Notes: a model not told the origin generated them from the sequence alone. A stretch of 64,000 bases of DNA from Acanthopleura granulata (GCA_016165875.1 JABBOT010000017.1:2000186-2064185), one strand, 5' to 3'; positions 1 to 12,769 are shown, numbered from the stretch's first letter. Translations and numbers: made by a program.

Positions 1-489
1 GTTATTGACTATATCAGATGTATAAGTTAATAAAATATCACCATCGTTTAAATGCTGGACGTTGCCCTTAAGTTTCTGCTATGCTCCAGACCTTACGGAT
101 GGGTTTTATTCACGTCATGCCTGACACAAGGTTCCGCCAACTAGATCGTCTCTTGGACTTAATTAATCGACGAACCTGAGCTCTAAATATACGAATCTGG
201 TTTAAGTTATTATTATCAGGACAACAATTAAATCTGCGCTCCGCCTTTTTACGGTACTATATGGCTTTGAAACAGTCATTATTGTACCAGGGTTTACTTC
301 TGGATTTGGATTTGTCGAGGATTTAGGGATTTTTCAATCAGCTGCTGTTAATATAAGTTCATTAAATGTTAACAAAGAATCATCTGCAGCATTGAGATTC
401 CCTGGAGTCATGTCAGCCTCACAGAACATGTCAAATGCCATCCAACCTGCTTTATCGAACTTCCACCTCGCTACACGTTCTAAGGAATT

Positions 490-1165
490 AGAAGTGAGAT
501 GCTCTAGGTAATAGGAAAATGGTCACTACCACAAAGATCGTCATGCACCTTCCAAGAAAAATCCGGGTGAAGTGATGGATCTCTGATAGTCAGATTAATA
601 GCAGAATATGAACCATTACCTGGATATAAATAGGTATTAGCACCATCATTGAAATAACATAGTTCATCTTTAGATAAGATATCTTCTAGTATTTTGCTCT
701 TATCATTCATATTATTACCACCACGTAGGTGTAATGGGCATTAAAATCTACCATAATTATGATAGGAGTTGACAATTGTTCTTTTAAAGTATGTAACACG
801 AGAAATGACAAAGACGGATGGGGAGGAATGTAATCCGAGCATAATGTTATTGTTTCCGATAAAGAAACACGGACGGCCGCAGCCTGAAGTTCAGTATCAA
901 AGGCAACAGGAGTGTAAATAATATTATTATTCACAAATATAAAGGAGCCACCACAAGCTCGCTCTTCCTCATCACAATAGGTGCTATAAAGTGTATAATT
1001 TTTAAGAGGTATTTTATCTTTGTCAGATGTCTTCAAGTGAGTTTCCTGAAGACAAAGGGCAACTGGATTTAAAGATTGAGCCACCAGTGGTATTTCACTA
1101 AAATTAACCTTAAGACCGCGACAATTCCACTGTATAATTTTGTCTAAGAAGACATCACGGAGGAA
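490..1165 (-). pseudogene. LINE-A copy 1 APE endonuclease domain
   Basis: Two overlapping open segments (1165-707 and 710-490) together read as an apurinic-like endonuclease of the kind that nicks the target site for retrotransposition. Visible landmarks are the N-terminal 'QWNCRGL', 'LCLQETHL' with the catalytic Glu, 'VDFNAH' and, after the frameshift near 707, 'GSDHFP' with the catalytic Asp-His. All main catalytic positions survive but the reading frame changes once, so it is a broken copy. Codon and amino-acid pattern match the same region in copies 2, 4 and 5. Confidence 0.8.
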
Positions 1166-1169
1166 GACG

Positions 1170-2205
1170 TATTGGGGATTTATGTTTGGACCGGGAACCT
1201 TTCTTAGGAGATCTTTTCGGCGCAGGTGATATATCCATCACGTCTGCACCGGGTGTTGACCGACCACAGCCCTCCAACGATCCTAACTTATCAAAAATTT
1301 GGAAAGACTCCTTGGTGGTCTTTCATGAACGCTCTGTGGAGCCACTAGGTTTATATCTTTCATGATTTTTATGAGATTTATATTTATCACCCGCTGCATT
1401 CTCTGAACACCAACGGGTTTACAGGATTTCGATTTATTTGCACATGGTTTGTTGTCAGATAAAGAAATAGCAGGAAAATTAAGTATAGTAGTCGGTTTGT
1501 AACGATGAGCTGGTCGTGTTACCGAAGGGTTTCACGTCCAGTTTCTGTGGCAGGTCTACACCAACTGGCCAAGTGAATGATGTTTGAACCCTTACCGAAC
1601 CGGAGGGTTTCTTGACGACATTGGCATATATAGATTTAGCAAGACCATCCGTGACAGAGACCAGGCGTTTTGCTTCTTGATACGATATATTGTTTTCACA
1701 TTTTAAGATTCTAGTTTCCTTCTCTTTCTTAGAGGGCAGTCTTTGAAAGAGGACAGTCTTTGGAAGAAGCTATGTGAGCTCCGCTGCAATTGAAATATTT
1801 GATTCTGTTTGTGCAGTCGAAGCCCAATTGACTTGCTTCCTCACATTTACAGCAGACCAATTTTTTGCAGTATTGACCCCTGCCATGGCCAAACTTCTGG
1901 TAGGGGAAACACCGGGTCTGCTTAGGAATAAACAATTCCACCCGCACACTGTAGGGCCCAATGAATATAGATGTTGGGAGTGACGAGTTGTTAAAAGTTA
2001 AGAAGTAGGTATTTGTTTTAAATAAATTAATCTCTTCTCTTAATACTAAAAAGTTTAACATTTATTACCCCCTGTTTTTTAAGCTCCTCTGTTATTTTGT
2101 TTTTCGTCATATCATATAAATCCTGGTCTCCTTCGCGGATTATGCCGTGAGTGCAGTTTAAGGTATTATGCGTAGTAACAGTAACCTCGCTTGACGTTCA
2201 GTATT
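1170..2205 (-). pseudogene. LINE-A copy 1 ORF1 (gag-like, zinc knuckles)
   Basis: Decayed ORF1, the RNA-binding protein of the element. The clearest open part is 2061-1729, with three Cys/His knuckles in series: 'CFPYQKFGHGRGQYC', 'CCKCEEASQLGFDC' (His replaced) and 'CFNCSGAHIASSKDC'. This series is typical of Jockey-superfamily ORF1. A Ser/Lys/Pro-rich tail follows at about 1170-1640 in shifting frames. The upstream end lacks the N-terminal 60-100 residues seen in copy 2. Confidence 0.75.
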
Positions 2206-2330
2206 GAGGTATTAGAGCAAGGAAACAGGACTGGTCGGCCAGGTGTCAGTATAATGTGACTGGGTGAGGTGTCATACATATCCATACATATCGTGGTGAG
2301 ACAGAGCTCGGAAACGACCAAAGCCATGTA
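2206..2330 (+). mobile_element. SINE-2 core fragment
   Basis: The stretch 'ACTGGTCGGCCAGGTGTC' followed by 'ATAATGTGACTGGGTGAGGTGTC' matches the middle of the full SINE-2 copy at 25742-25996 when that copy is read on the minus strand. Head and tail are missing. It abuts the 5' break of LINE-A copy 1. Confidence 0.55.
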
Positions 2331-2679
2331 CCAGACAGCGATTCCAGAATAAAACAGTATCGCGGGAATTATTAGCACATCGCAAACAGTTTTCATAAAA
2401 TACAGTTGGCCATTCTTTTCACATATTTAGCTCTAAATCACCGGCATCTTTCATGAGCAATTTCAAAATTTGTTTTTATGACCTGCTTATTTCCTAAACA
2501 CCTCAATAACATTATTAAGACAAGAATTCTACTTTTTGAAACTTAACAGCGTATATGAGCTTCTCAGTTAGCAAATCTTAAATTTTAGGCTAAATTTTGT
2601 AAACATATTCTACACATGTTTGAACGCCCCAAAAGATGGTCATACATGTATAAACGGAGAAATGACGAAATACATGTAT

Positions 2680-2745
2680 ACATGCACGGTGTTTTAAGTC
2701 ACACTCGAGGATATTTCACTTATGTGACCGTTCCAGCATTACCAA
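2680..2745 (-). mobile_element. SINE-1 3' fragment
   Basis: Short antisense piece of the SINE-1 3' region: 'gtgttttaagtcacactcgag' then 'gatatttcacttatgtgacc' and 'ccagcatta', matching the tail end of the full copy at 25412-25660. No head. Confidence 0.6.
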
Positions 2746-3296
2746 CAAATAATAAGACAGATCTGAATTTAAAACACGTTAATTTTGCAGCATTCATGCA
2801 TACTAGAATTACTCACATACAGCTATTGTTACAAACAATACTCTTGTATAATTTGACATTATCGTGGGGCAAATTTTAAGATATTGGTGCACACAATTTA
2901 CACCATTTAATACATTGGCTCATTTCATCAGTTAGAAAGTGTTAACATTTTAGAAAATGCTTTTTTCACGATAAGATGGCAATGATATCACATAGTTCGT
3001 GGGTGTGATTTACGAGTTAGCAACAATACAATCCGGTATAACCGAGTTGCTATCCTTCGTATCAAGAGAGATAACTCAATCATCAAGGTGCCCAGTTTGG
3101 ACGGATTCTTTATAGTAGTCTCTCCTTTACCGTAAACATTGCTTTCTAGCATCAGAATGGTTCCAGACGTTGAACCATTGGATTATTTATAATCCACAAA
3201 TCAGTCACATCAACGGTCTTCAATAACATACAATAACCCTAAATGTTACTGCACTTTACCTGACGTACATGTACACAAACCTTGCCATTGTTTTAA

Positions 3297-3396
3297 GCTA
3301 CTGTCCTAAATTACGGCCACTTAGTTTAGCTCGCGTAGCGCACGTCTTATACATATGTGGCAGAATAGTGCGAACGCTTTATACCTAATGTATATA

Positions 3397-3450
<54 letters not shown>

Positions 3451-4170
3451 TATACATATATATATATATGGTATGTATCTTCAGGGCTTGGGACATAACC
3501 TCCAACTTTGTTGATATATGAATCGACAGACAAACATGCTTTATCTTGGCTAAACGAAGTCCGAAACCCGTAAGTTTGTAGATTTTTTTCTTTAATTGGG
3601 CAAAACCGGTAAAAGGGAAAGGAGCTTCAAGAGGCAGATCTGACTTGATTTCGTTCATTTTCGCTGAAAAAAGCTGGTGCCACCATCCTTCTACTCTCGA
3701 CCAAGTAAGTTGTTCTTTCAGTATCACACTTTTGCATACTTTGATTGGTTGCTCTCTACGGGAGTTATACGACTTCATTTGCTCTCCACTCTGTATGTGC
3801 CGAACTATCAAATTATCTAAGGGCCATGATTCCTTGGTTATCAAGGCAATGAAAGCTTCCCTCTTATCAGTCACACACTAAACTTGACTGGTGTGCGAGC
3901 AATTTTCCTGTTACCAGATTAGCCCAACTAGAGAAAAAAAGACTTTAAACTTATGGGTGTCGTCCTCTGTGTAGCCAAGAGAAAGCATGTTTGTTTCTGG
4001 ATTCATGCTTCAGATTGGAATATTTTCCCGTGGTTTGTGTCCAGTTATGCAAAGTTGGGGGTTATGTCCCACTCCCTGAAGTTACATACCTTGTTATGTA
4101 TATCTTAGGTATAAATAGCGTTGCAACGATTCTGACAACCTGCTTGCGTTCAAGCAGTAATGAGGAATCG
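3297..4170. repeat. Long imperfect inverted repeat (foldback element)
   Basis: The left arm (3297-3625), reverse-complemented, aligns with the right arm (3890-4170). Shared blocks include 'gttatgtcccaagccctgaag' against 'gttatgtcccactccctgaag', 'agccaagataaagcatgtttg' against 'agccaagagaaagcatgtttg', and 'gcccaattaaagaaaaaaa' against 'gcccaactagagaaaaaaa'. About 260 bp of unrelated sequence forms the loop. The left arm has been expanded by a TA microsatellite. No transposase-like frame is visible. Confidence 0.7.
3388..3470. repeat. (TA)n microsatellite
   Basis: About 80 bp of nearly pure TA dinucleotides with a few TG/CA interruptions, inside the left arm of the foldback repeat. It creates spurious long frames of alternating Ile and Tyr. 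Confidence 0.95.
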
Positions 4171-4174
4171 CATT

Positions 4175-6220
4175 GGTCATTTTGTGCTCTCATATCTCAA
4201 TGAATGTAAAAAATATTCAGTAAACACCGCGCCACCGTACAGACTATGCTTTCCCTAGGAGTAAAACTAGACAGCACTATGCCTGTGTGAAAAATATAAT
4301 TCCTCCTGATGCGTAGACAGGGTTTAGTACAAAAATGATTATCAAACAAGGAGTGAAGACCTCCTCGAATACCCAGAAATACTGAAACAAACACAACGTA
4401 GTTCTTTCTAATGAGATTCTGTATAGTTTTGATTTTCAAATTTTGCAATGGAGATCGGTGTGAGACGGGGCAACGTGTAGTAGATGTCGAAAATACTATC
4501 CCTTCAACTGAATGACAAACTGCGTCCATCAAAATTATCGAAACATCCCGATAAGACGTCGGCCGTGATAACTAATGAATGGACGTCTGAGTAACATTAT
4601 CATAAGAGACTACCACAATGTGAACTCGAGACAAATGACACTGAGCGGGGAAAAATTAATGCCTGTTTCGTCCAACAATTTTGTTGAAATTTTGCAAATA
4701 TCATTCGAGGCCTGCGGCCCCTCGTTCTCCAACAGCGTCTGCTCTGTGTTTTCTAGGTTTTCTGAACAGGGCAAGCTACCTTTTATTTTTGGATTGAAAA
4801 GTAATCACGCCCCCCTCCCACAGAAGAAAACCAAACAAAGAAAAAAAAATTGGTTAGAAACAATATCCCAAAGTTTGTCAAATGTATTTTAAGGCGATGA
4901 ACACCTTGTTGTTATCTATGCCATCCTATCTGTCTTATAGGATTTATTGTCAACAGGCGTCTTCGTCGGGATTTTCTTTTGTACGACCAAGGCTTCCACT
5001 GTACAACGAACAGTTTACAGTGCTTACCTCTGTACACATTCAATGTGACAGTTTTTAACCTTAAGGGCAATGGATATATTTACAACCACAGGGAAACTCA
5101 TAAAACTTCTCCCTGTGTTTAACAATAGCGGCCATTAGCTATGCACTTGTAATACTATTCCATTTTGTGTAGGCCGTCAGTGTGTCTCATTCTCAACGAA
5201 TAATGCCAAACAGCCATTGATGTCACATTGGAAGACAACAAATAGTACGAATTAGTAGAACAAACTGAAGTACTAAAACTACAAATGCAAAGTAGCTGGT
5301 CAGTGCAGAGAAACAGGTCTGGCATGAATTTCGTCTCACGCTTGCAGATCATAGGACAGTTTTTGTTTAGGACATTATCCTCAAATATGAACTTCAGCAG
5401 TGCGAATGCTCCCCTAATGGAACGCGGAACAACTAATTAATAACAGAAAACGCCAACAGAGTGAGAATGTCATGTTTTAATTTTCATGGGAAACTAACTA
5501 CGTGCTTGCATACTGTTTGCAGTTGGCTCACACATTTCCATACTGCATCTGTAAGACGCAAATGAAATCAAAGTATTACCAGATTTCGAATTGCTAAAAT
5601 GACCCATGTTAAGTGTTGTTCAAAGCTAGTGCCAGCATTTCAAACTATTATGCTGCGTAATGCTTTGTCGACAAGCGATAACATAATGCTGCATTAGGCA
5701 ATTGTCTGACGTTTCATGTGCATCACGGCACCTGACGCTGATTAATTCACATACGAAGGTGTTACATTAGAATATTTTCTAATGATTTGTTAGTGTGTTA
5801 AATTTACAAAAACTTACAAACTGAAGAACTACCATTGGAAACATTTTCTCTCTTTGACTACAGTATACCGTTAGATTTAGGACTGCTTACACAGCATCTC
5901 TTTTTTAAGAGAGGAATGACAAATGTGTCATAGTGACTAGTTCTCCCTGCCCTTTCGACTTCATACATTGCGTACTCATTTAACTTACTCATGTTTTCCC
6001 CATAGTATATAGAGATGAGGCAGTGGCCTACCCAGTAGCAGTTTCCATTCGACAAAGAGAGATTTTGAAGCTTGCCTGATGTTCATAGAAAAGATGTGGG
6101 GCCAAATATCCCTTTTCACCCTCAAATTGGTCATTGATTTAGAAGGAAGGCGATCATTGATAAGTTTATAACATTCACCGTCTTCTATATCCGTTGTTTC
6201 GGGACAGGTGCTATCTGTGC
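4175..6220. other. No recognisable gene
   Basis: AT-rich unique sequence. Open frames here are short, lack splice context or family resemblance, and look like chance. Confidence 0.6.
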
Positions 6221-6221
6221 A

Positions 6222-6275
6222 GACAAAAAAAAAGAAAAAAAAAAAAAAGAGAAAAATAAACAAAAACAAGAACAT
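6222..6275. repeat. A-rich tract
   Basis: Run of A with scattered G and C, possibly an old retroposon tail; no body could be assigned to it. Confidence 0.7.
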
Positions 6276-6636
6276 AAGTGAGGCATTTTGAACAATTGAA
6301 TAAACTACCGTGGTTAGAGTTGGTCCTTTGGTGTTCCAGCTCATAGCATATAAAGGCAAGGATTTGACTTATCGTAACTTCTCAGCGTATGTGACCTGTT
6401 TAGATAAGACCTCTTTTAGGTGAATGTTTGTAAAAGTGTTCTACATGTGAGTGAACCCCAACACATGGCAGACAGATAAACGCAGCAATGACAAAGTACA
6501 TGTATACATAGCTCACCGTTTTCCAGCAACGGAGGTGCTTCAAAGGAATATGTCACAGTCGGAGGCCATGTTGAAAAACTGCCAGATGCGAGAGAAGCTT
6601 TCGGCTCTTCCATTATGTATTTCTTTTATTTCATTA

Positions 6637-6800
6637 TTGTTTTACGCTGAACTCAAGGATATCTCACTTATATGACGGCTACCACTATTATGGTGGGAGA
6701 AAACCTGCTAGAGCCGGGAGGAAATCCATGGCCACGCGCAGATGGCTGGTCGACTTTCTCAAGTACGGTCAGAGAGGAAATGAGCTAGACTCAAAGATCG
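6637..6800 (-). mobile_element. SINE-1, partial
   Basis: Antisense copy: 'gttttacgctgaactcaagg' near the 3' end, 'attatggtgggag' core and a diverged middle up to 'gtcagagaggaaatgagct'. The tRNA-like head is lost or unrecognisable beyond about 6800. Confidence 0.75.
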
Positions 6801-7230
6801 TCTCATTAAGATATCAAGAACACCAACGTTTTGACCAAAAGTTAATTGGAACCTTTAAATTTTTTATTCAAGAATTATTACTACAGATTTACATTTAAAA
6901 CACATTTGTAGCATACACTCTGACTAGACTTACTCACATACACCTGGCCCTTAAAAGCAACACCAAAGAACACCAACATCTTATTACTTGGACTGTGTGT
7001 ACTTTCCAATTGGAATGCTCCGTTGTTTACACTCAAGTCCAGGGGCGTAGACAACACTGACACTGAAATATTAAGGTGCTGGGCTATCCAGAACATGTGG
7101 CTCTGAAAGTCTTGGAACATTTCTCCATTGTACTGCTGACTTCTTTTGTTTGCCAAGCGGTCGGTTAGGAAATATTTCAACGCTGTTAATTCACTGGGTT
7201 CATTTGCCATTTTGTTATTACATGTAAATT

Positions 7231-7530
7231 TCATCTCTTTGAGGTGACATTTTAAAAAGTTGCATATTGCAGTAAGGCAATAGGTCTTCGTGTAAGGCCA
7301 CCCAATAAAGCACCAAAGACCTATTACTGCTACCAAGGGCCCTATAACAAGGCGGATGGGCGAATCTTAAAATTTCCTGTCTTTTTCATCTCTTTGAGTT
7401 GGCATTTTAAAAAGTCGCATATTGCGATAGGCCAATAGGTCTTTGTGTAAGGCCAGCCAGTAAAGCACCAAAGACCCATTACTGCTACCAAGGGCCCTAT
7501 AACAAGGCAAATTGGCGAATCTGTCCGAGA
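7231..7530. repeat. 155-bp tandem duplication
   Basis: Two head-to-tail units, 7231-7385 and 7386-7530, start with 'tcatctctttgag' and share 'cattttaaaaagt.gcatattg' and 'taaagcaccaaagacc.attactgctaccaag'. Divergence is modest. The sequence reads openly on the minus strand (for example 7701-7342), but both units carrying the same frame suggests a duplication artefact and no family is recognised. Confidence 0.8.
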
Positions 7531-7539
7531 AATCCACGC

Positions 7540-8640
7540 GTCAAAAGCTAACAAGCATATCACTGGCGGACAGAACGCCCCTGACCGCAAACTGAAAACT
7601 GTGTCAGCAGTCAAGTGTATGGGTTCAAATAAGGGCCGCATCTGTCTTCGGTGTGATATTTTTACGTGTATGCATGTGGACATATGTATTTTTGGAATCA
7701 TTATAAAAAATAAATCATGTAAAATGTTTTAAACGATCCATTTACATATATTATAAAAATACTAAATGGAAGATACCTACCGCCTGAGCATTTTATTTCT
7801 TCAACATCATTGTGTCACAGAGTTGTCGTAAAACAAAAGACAAAGTTGTTGTTTTAAACAAGAAGTAAGTCATGCCCAAAAAGTTTTTTTGCACAAAGGT
7901 TAGAAATATGAAATACAATGTGCAAACTGTGTTCTGGGGCATAACTTCCTTCCTCCCTAAATCAGGATGTTAAAGGGATCAAATATGCGTCAAATTGACC
8001 CAACTGAACAATGGGGCATTTTCAGCTGTCTGTGGCAGCTATAGCGATACCAAACAAGACACTTTATTATAAACAGAAATAATTATATGTTGAAAACTTG
8101 TAATAATTAAAAACGTAAGTAAATATTATTTTTCAACAGATTTGAAGCTTCAGCTTTGGGATAAACCCCCGCCTCATCTCATTTACAAGGCTTTCGACAC
8201 CTTCATTCCGCTTCCCGTTCTGTTACCTCAACAGTCAGTTGCAGTATGGGTAGAGGGTACCGTCTACAAAAGCTGTTCTGCTGAAATTTTGATTCCGTGA
8301 AGAGCTGCGAGGGAATTGCAGGATATCCAACACTTCAACGCCATACTATTTTCCTGTTTCCGAAAACACATCACTGTGTCGTAGTTACTATAGTTTCTGT
8401 CTGGATTTAAATGAGATCAAATTGTTGGTCAGTTGGACAGAATCCACAAACGTTCATATGTTAACATCGTCAGTCTGTAACATATAGCATTTGTTAGATC
8501 CTGTGTGCTTTGTGATGATTTCAATCAACGTCACAAGTTATTACTGCAAAAATTAGTGTGTCAAGGGTATTCCATCAAACGCTTTCACTGTAATATATTT
8601 TTTAAATTGTACAACGACTACGCTTCTCTTGTTCGTAAGT
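7540..8640. other. No recognisable gene
   Basis: AT-rich sequence with no SINE, LINE or convincing exon visible. Confidence 0.55.
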
Positions 8641-8649
8641 ACGGAGTGT

Positions 8650-8885
8650 TCAGAATCTCTGGGACTCTAATTCTCTGTGTCTAATTCCATTTAACCCGGG
8701 GCTAGAGGCCGTATTTACATCGCGTGGAGTGTGATCGCCACGTAGGATTAATGTACACTTGCAATCAAAGCGCAGCTGAGATATATAGTTGATTGTGTTA
8801 TTTGTCGTTTTTGGAAACTGATTTTGCGATTATTGAACGCCGAGAACGCCCATTTTGGTTGATCGCTGGTATACGAATGTCGGTC
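8650..8885 (+). repeat. Unnamed dispersed repeat, copy 1
   Basis: Matches 26494-26885 in the same orientation. Shared blocks include 'agaggcc.tat', 'tgtgatcgccacgt', 'ttgcaatcaaag.gcagctga' and 'tgtgttatttgtcgtttttg' followed by 'gaacgcccattttggttga' and 'ggtatacgaatgtc'. No coding frame, tRNA boxes or terminal repeats are evident. Confidence 0.75.
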
Positions 8886-8889
8886 TCAC

Positions 8890-10350
8890 ATCATGCATTA
8901 CTTTGAACACAATTACTAAACATTAATACTGTGTGTTATATGACAAGTGAAACAGAATGTCAGAATGTTGCGCTGATGAGGTTTATTCATTATTCAATAT
9001 TTTGGAAATGCATCTTCTTCTCCGATGTCCACATACGTTGCCGCCTAAAGCCAGATCCTCGGTGGAATTTTAATTCATTCGCCATGAGTGTGACCATGTT
9101 CACCATTGGTCTAGAGCTGAGATCAGTGATCAGGCTGTAGGCAAGCAGACATACATGTACTGTAGATCTATTTGAAGGTATTTTTTGGTGCTACCCTCGA
9201 CGTCTAGGCACGGCTTCTTTCTTGCTTGGTTTTGGCTTTAAGTACAGTCATTTACTTCCAAAAATAAAGTGTTTCTATAACGAAGTGCATTAACACTTAA
9301 ATTATTTTCAATTTTTAACCCACAATCGCGATTCTGAAAGGAAGAATTTGACAGTACAAATGTATATAATGTTTGTCTCGTGGTTCATTGTATTGCTTAC
9401 CAGCAAATCAATTAAGACATTAATTGATCTCACATGCTAAACGTATTTCTCTAATCACAATAAAGAAATTCGTTAGAATCAAAGTAAAGCTATAGCTCGC
9501 ATTTTAAAAGTTCTGACACAGGTAACAAATATCTCAATATCAGTATTCTGAAAATCGCAAGCTATATAACGGAGGTATAACGGAATTGCATTCACACATG
9601 AATGAGGTGCCTGATGGCAATTAACAGATAAACGTAACAACAAATTACCAACGGGATATTGCAATTCAACGAATACGTTTTAAAATTGTCGCTAACAAAA
9701 GTGAGGAACTGTTGGTACGGAAAGAGTTTACACCGTCTTAACACAGAATTTAAGTATCATTAGGTGGTTTTGATGCTGTGTTGAACTTTTGTCTCTTGAA
9801 AGATTTTTATTTTTATACGTAAATTGAACTTAATTCCCAAAGAGAAAAAGATAAAATTAAACTCAACTGGACATACGGCAGTGTCTCTTATATGTTATCA
9901 AATTCCTCGGGGTTTGCGTTTAATGGTGTAAAGGAATTTGCCATGTATATCGTTTTAGTGTTCCCAGTAACTTATTACAAGTAGGGTTGAAACGAAAGTA
10001 ACCTTACCATAAGACTTAATTTACAACATATTTATGACGTGCTCTGTAACGTTCTTTAAACCCATTTATGTGAAGGTGGCCTTTCAATAAACTCGGACAG
10101 TTGATGCATATGCTTACACAGTATACTACATGTGTGTTGATTGATGTTAGCAACCTATTTACTCACCCTGTGGTATGTAATTCTTACCTTCCTTCCATCC
10201 CATTTCTACAGGATTTCTAACAATTTTTAGCCAAGCTAATTGCTTGAACTTTGAACACTTCAATGTTTGAACACTTTGAATTAATCATTTAACATTTAAA
10301 GTTGATCGTATTAATTCATTAACTAACTTACCTATATCTTTTTTAATTAA
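8890..10350. other. No recognisable gene
   Basis: AT-rich sequence; short frames only, none with family resemblance. Confidence 0.55.
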
Positions 10351-10351
10351 A

Positions 10352-10562
10352 GAAAGTACTGAAGAATATATACGACTTAAACGACGGTGGCCAGCATTGT
10401 GGTGAGAGCAGAACGGGCAGGGAAACCCAGGGCCATCCACAAGTTACTACCGGACCTGCCCCGTACGGCCGGAGAGGAAACCAGCATGAGTTGGGCTGGA
10501 ACTCACAGCGCTGGCATTCGCGAGAGACACCTGGGCCTTTACACCTTGGCCACGGAGGGCCC
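10352..10562 (-). mobile_element. SINE-1
   Basis: Antisense copy. The 3' end 'gtactgaagaatatatacgac' is at the left, the core 'acgacggtggccagcatt' follows, then 'cggccggagaggaaaccagca', a box B-like 'ctggaactcacagc' and the head 'ttggccacggaggg' at the right. An extra 'cttaaacgac' interrupts the 3' region. Confidence 0.85.
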
Positions 10563-10564
10563 AG

Positions 10565-12660
10565 ATCGTATTAACTCATGCTTGTGTAGCTGGCATGTGT
10601 CTGAGATGCTATCCATGTTCTTCAGATGTGACCTCTTATTCAAATAGAGCAGGACAAAATTATAGCCTATAACAGATGATGTTGTACACCAGTGTCTTTA
10701 ATTTCAGCATGAAGAAGGACTCAGTTATTATTTTCTGTATACTATTGACGGAAGAGAGAGAGGTATTCTAGACGTGCAGCTGTACACAGCAGAATCAAAA
10801 TTATTATTTGTTAATAGATTTCTGTTAACATAGATTAAAAGTTTATTTGCGTCATATCCACAGGCTAAATTCTTACAGCAAACAAAACAAAATAACGACA
10901 TATCGAACTACTGCTTATGGAAATACGATGATAGAGACAAAAATCGTCATGCACAATCATACCGTGTGTTAACCGGTTCTTAGCTTATCCCATTATGCCC
11001 AGGACCAAATCCGGGAAGAATTTAGGTCGCAAAGATTTAAGATGTTCAACATAATTCAACCTGGTAGAGAACCGATGTTATTTCTTTGCCATTGAATATC
11101 TTATTTTAACTGCTTCCAAGAAGATGTGATGTGTTTGGAAAACTTTAAATTCTTGAAGAAACTGGCCTTTGTATGTCTATTTTAATGATTTTGTATTGTT
11201 AACGCAAAGTAAATACTGAAATATAAGGAAGTGGTAAACTCCAGTTTTATTATGCCAGCTGCCTTCCACAACTAACTCACTGGTGTAAACTTAGATTTGT
11301 CTTCGGTATTAATATATACAGGAGTTGAACCAACTGGAAGTAACAAAACAGAATGTGCAACCTTTAGGCCCTTACTCTCACCCAAATGTCAACCACAAGA
11401 AGTATAACGCACCATGATAAAATTATTGTTTGGGGTATGGGGCAATCGATTAGCTCATAAAACAGTCATACTCTGTCACCAGGTGACTTATCTGTTGTGG
11501 TCATGTAGTTATGTAGTTAGGCATTCCTTGTAGATGCAAACTGACAGTATATGTTGTCCTTAAAAGGAGTGCATATGACAAAGTGTACACTACCTTGTAG
11601 ACAAACCCCAAACACACAATATGCTTCTATTCTGAAATAGAAACGATGGCAAAATTTGACTTGTTGACGAATAGCTTGTTAAAGTTAAAGAACTGAAGTC
11701 AGTGGAGTGGAAACTGCTGATTAAAATCAGAGGGCCTGGATATAGTGTTTTTAGATACCTATACCGTCTTAATAGCCATCGTGGCAACCAAGTGTGGGGT
11801 ATATAACACTAAATACCTTACATGGATTTCCTTATACAAATTGCCTTTACTAAAATAAATGTTCACTGCAGCAAAACATAAAGATCCTCAGTTTACAAGT
11901 TTCAAAACATAATCCTATATTGCCCCACCATGTCAGAAATATTGCCAATATGGCGATTAACCATGATCATTCATTTGTAACATAACTTTGACAAATATAT
12001 ATTTATTATGGAAATTGACCAAACTTGTTTTTCTTTCGTTTTCTCAGCATTTCGCTTTATTCAAGCAGATGACAAAGCTCATAATAATTTTTTGTACCGT
12101 TAATCACCTGGTTATTTTATGGGGATAATCTTATACAAACATGGATTCACCATACAAAGAAGCCCTTCCTTTATTTCACATTTTGCCATGTTTGAATGTT
12201 TTTATAGCTGAAATGTTTGTTGCCCTTGAAGTATACATTTAATTCTGCAAGAAAGCGAAATTTAGCACACTTATAGGAAATATGATTTACCTGTTAAAAT
12301 CATACGGGGACAACATAATTAGAAACAATAGATACCACATATCGTTTCATACAGCTCATACATTACCAATAAAGTACTGGACTGAATTGTCTTAATTTTC
12401 AGATATTTTGAAAGTATCCGACAACAATGTCCTCGTACATTCCCGTACTCCTTTGGAAATTGGTCATACACACATCCATGCACACCATGAACAATAGCAC
12501 ATGTAGGTGACAAGATGAATGAATGAACCATCAGGGATTAACGCCAATTCGGCATAAATCAGAGATATCTTGTCGATGTCATGTTTAAACCATGAAACCA
12601 AGAAAACCTACAAAACCAAACAAAATATATGGACACTTTTAAAGCTAGTCAAAGGAGTCA
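10565..12660. other. No recognisable gene, except a short LINE-A tail-like piece
   Basis: AT-rich sequence. Apart from the fragment at 11917-11978 nothing recognisable was found on either strand. Confidence 0.55.
11917..11978 (+). mobile_element. LINE-A 3'-tail-like fragment
   Basis: 'ccccaccatgtcagaaatattgcc' split around 'aatatggcg.ttaaccatgatcattcatt' resembles the conserved LINE-A 3' terminus ('gccacgatatgg', 'gatgtggcgtaaacc', then ATTC repeats) seen at 34205-34270, 39740-39810 and 57460-57540. Only the last 60 bp are present, so it could be a very short LINE-A insertion or a SINE sharing that tail. Confidence 0.45.
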
Positions 12661-12663
12661 TGA

Positions 12664-12765
12664 AGGTCAGTGGATTTTCACTGTCACCATAATGCTGGCC
12701 GCCGTCGTATAAGTGAAATATTCTTAAGTACAGTATGAAAACAACAATCAAATGAATAAATAAAT
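12664..12765 (+). mobile_element. SINE-1 3' half
   Basis: Sense-strand 3' half: 'ccataatgctggccgccgtc', 'gtataagtgaaatattctt', 'aacaatcaaatgaataaataaat'. The AT-rich tail is at the right end. The tRNA-like half is missing. Confidence 0.8.
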
Positions 12766-12769
12766 CATT

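Larger units (their letters stand above)
1..2205 (-). mobile_element. LINE-A copy 1, 5'-truncated and cut by window edge
   Basis: Minus-strand non-LTR retrotransposon. Reading from 2205 down it carries the distal part of ORF1 with zinc knuckles, the APE endonuclease and the start of the linker before the reverse transcriptase. The sequence at 1-60 still matches the linker of copy 2 (about 32340-32400), so the element continues out of the window. Similarity to copies 2 and 4 starts near 2205, so the 5' UTR and ORF1 N-terminus are missing. Frameshifts and stops make it non-functional. The family belongs to the RNase H-bearing I/Nimb-like group, judged from the other copies. Confidence 0.85.

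Noticed and set aside
3347..3874. 175-codon minus frame with Ile/Tyr repeats
   Set aside because: Produced by the TA microsatellite joined to the foldback arm; no domain.
6881..7336. 151-codon minus frame
   Set aside because: Lies over the tandem duplication and reads no known domain; treated as noncoding.
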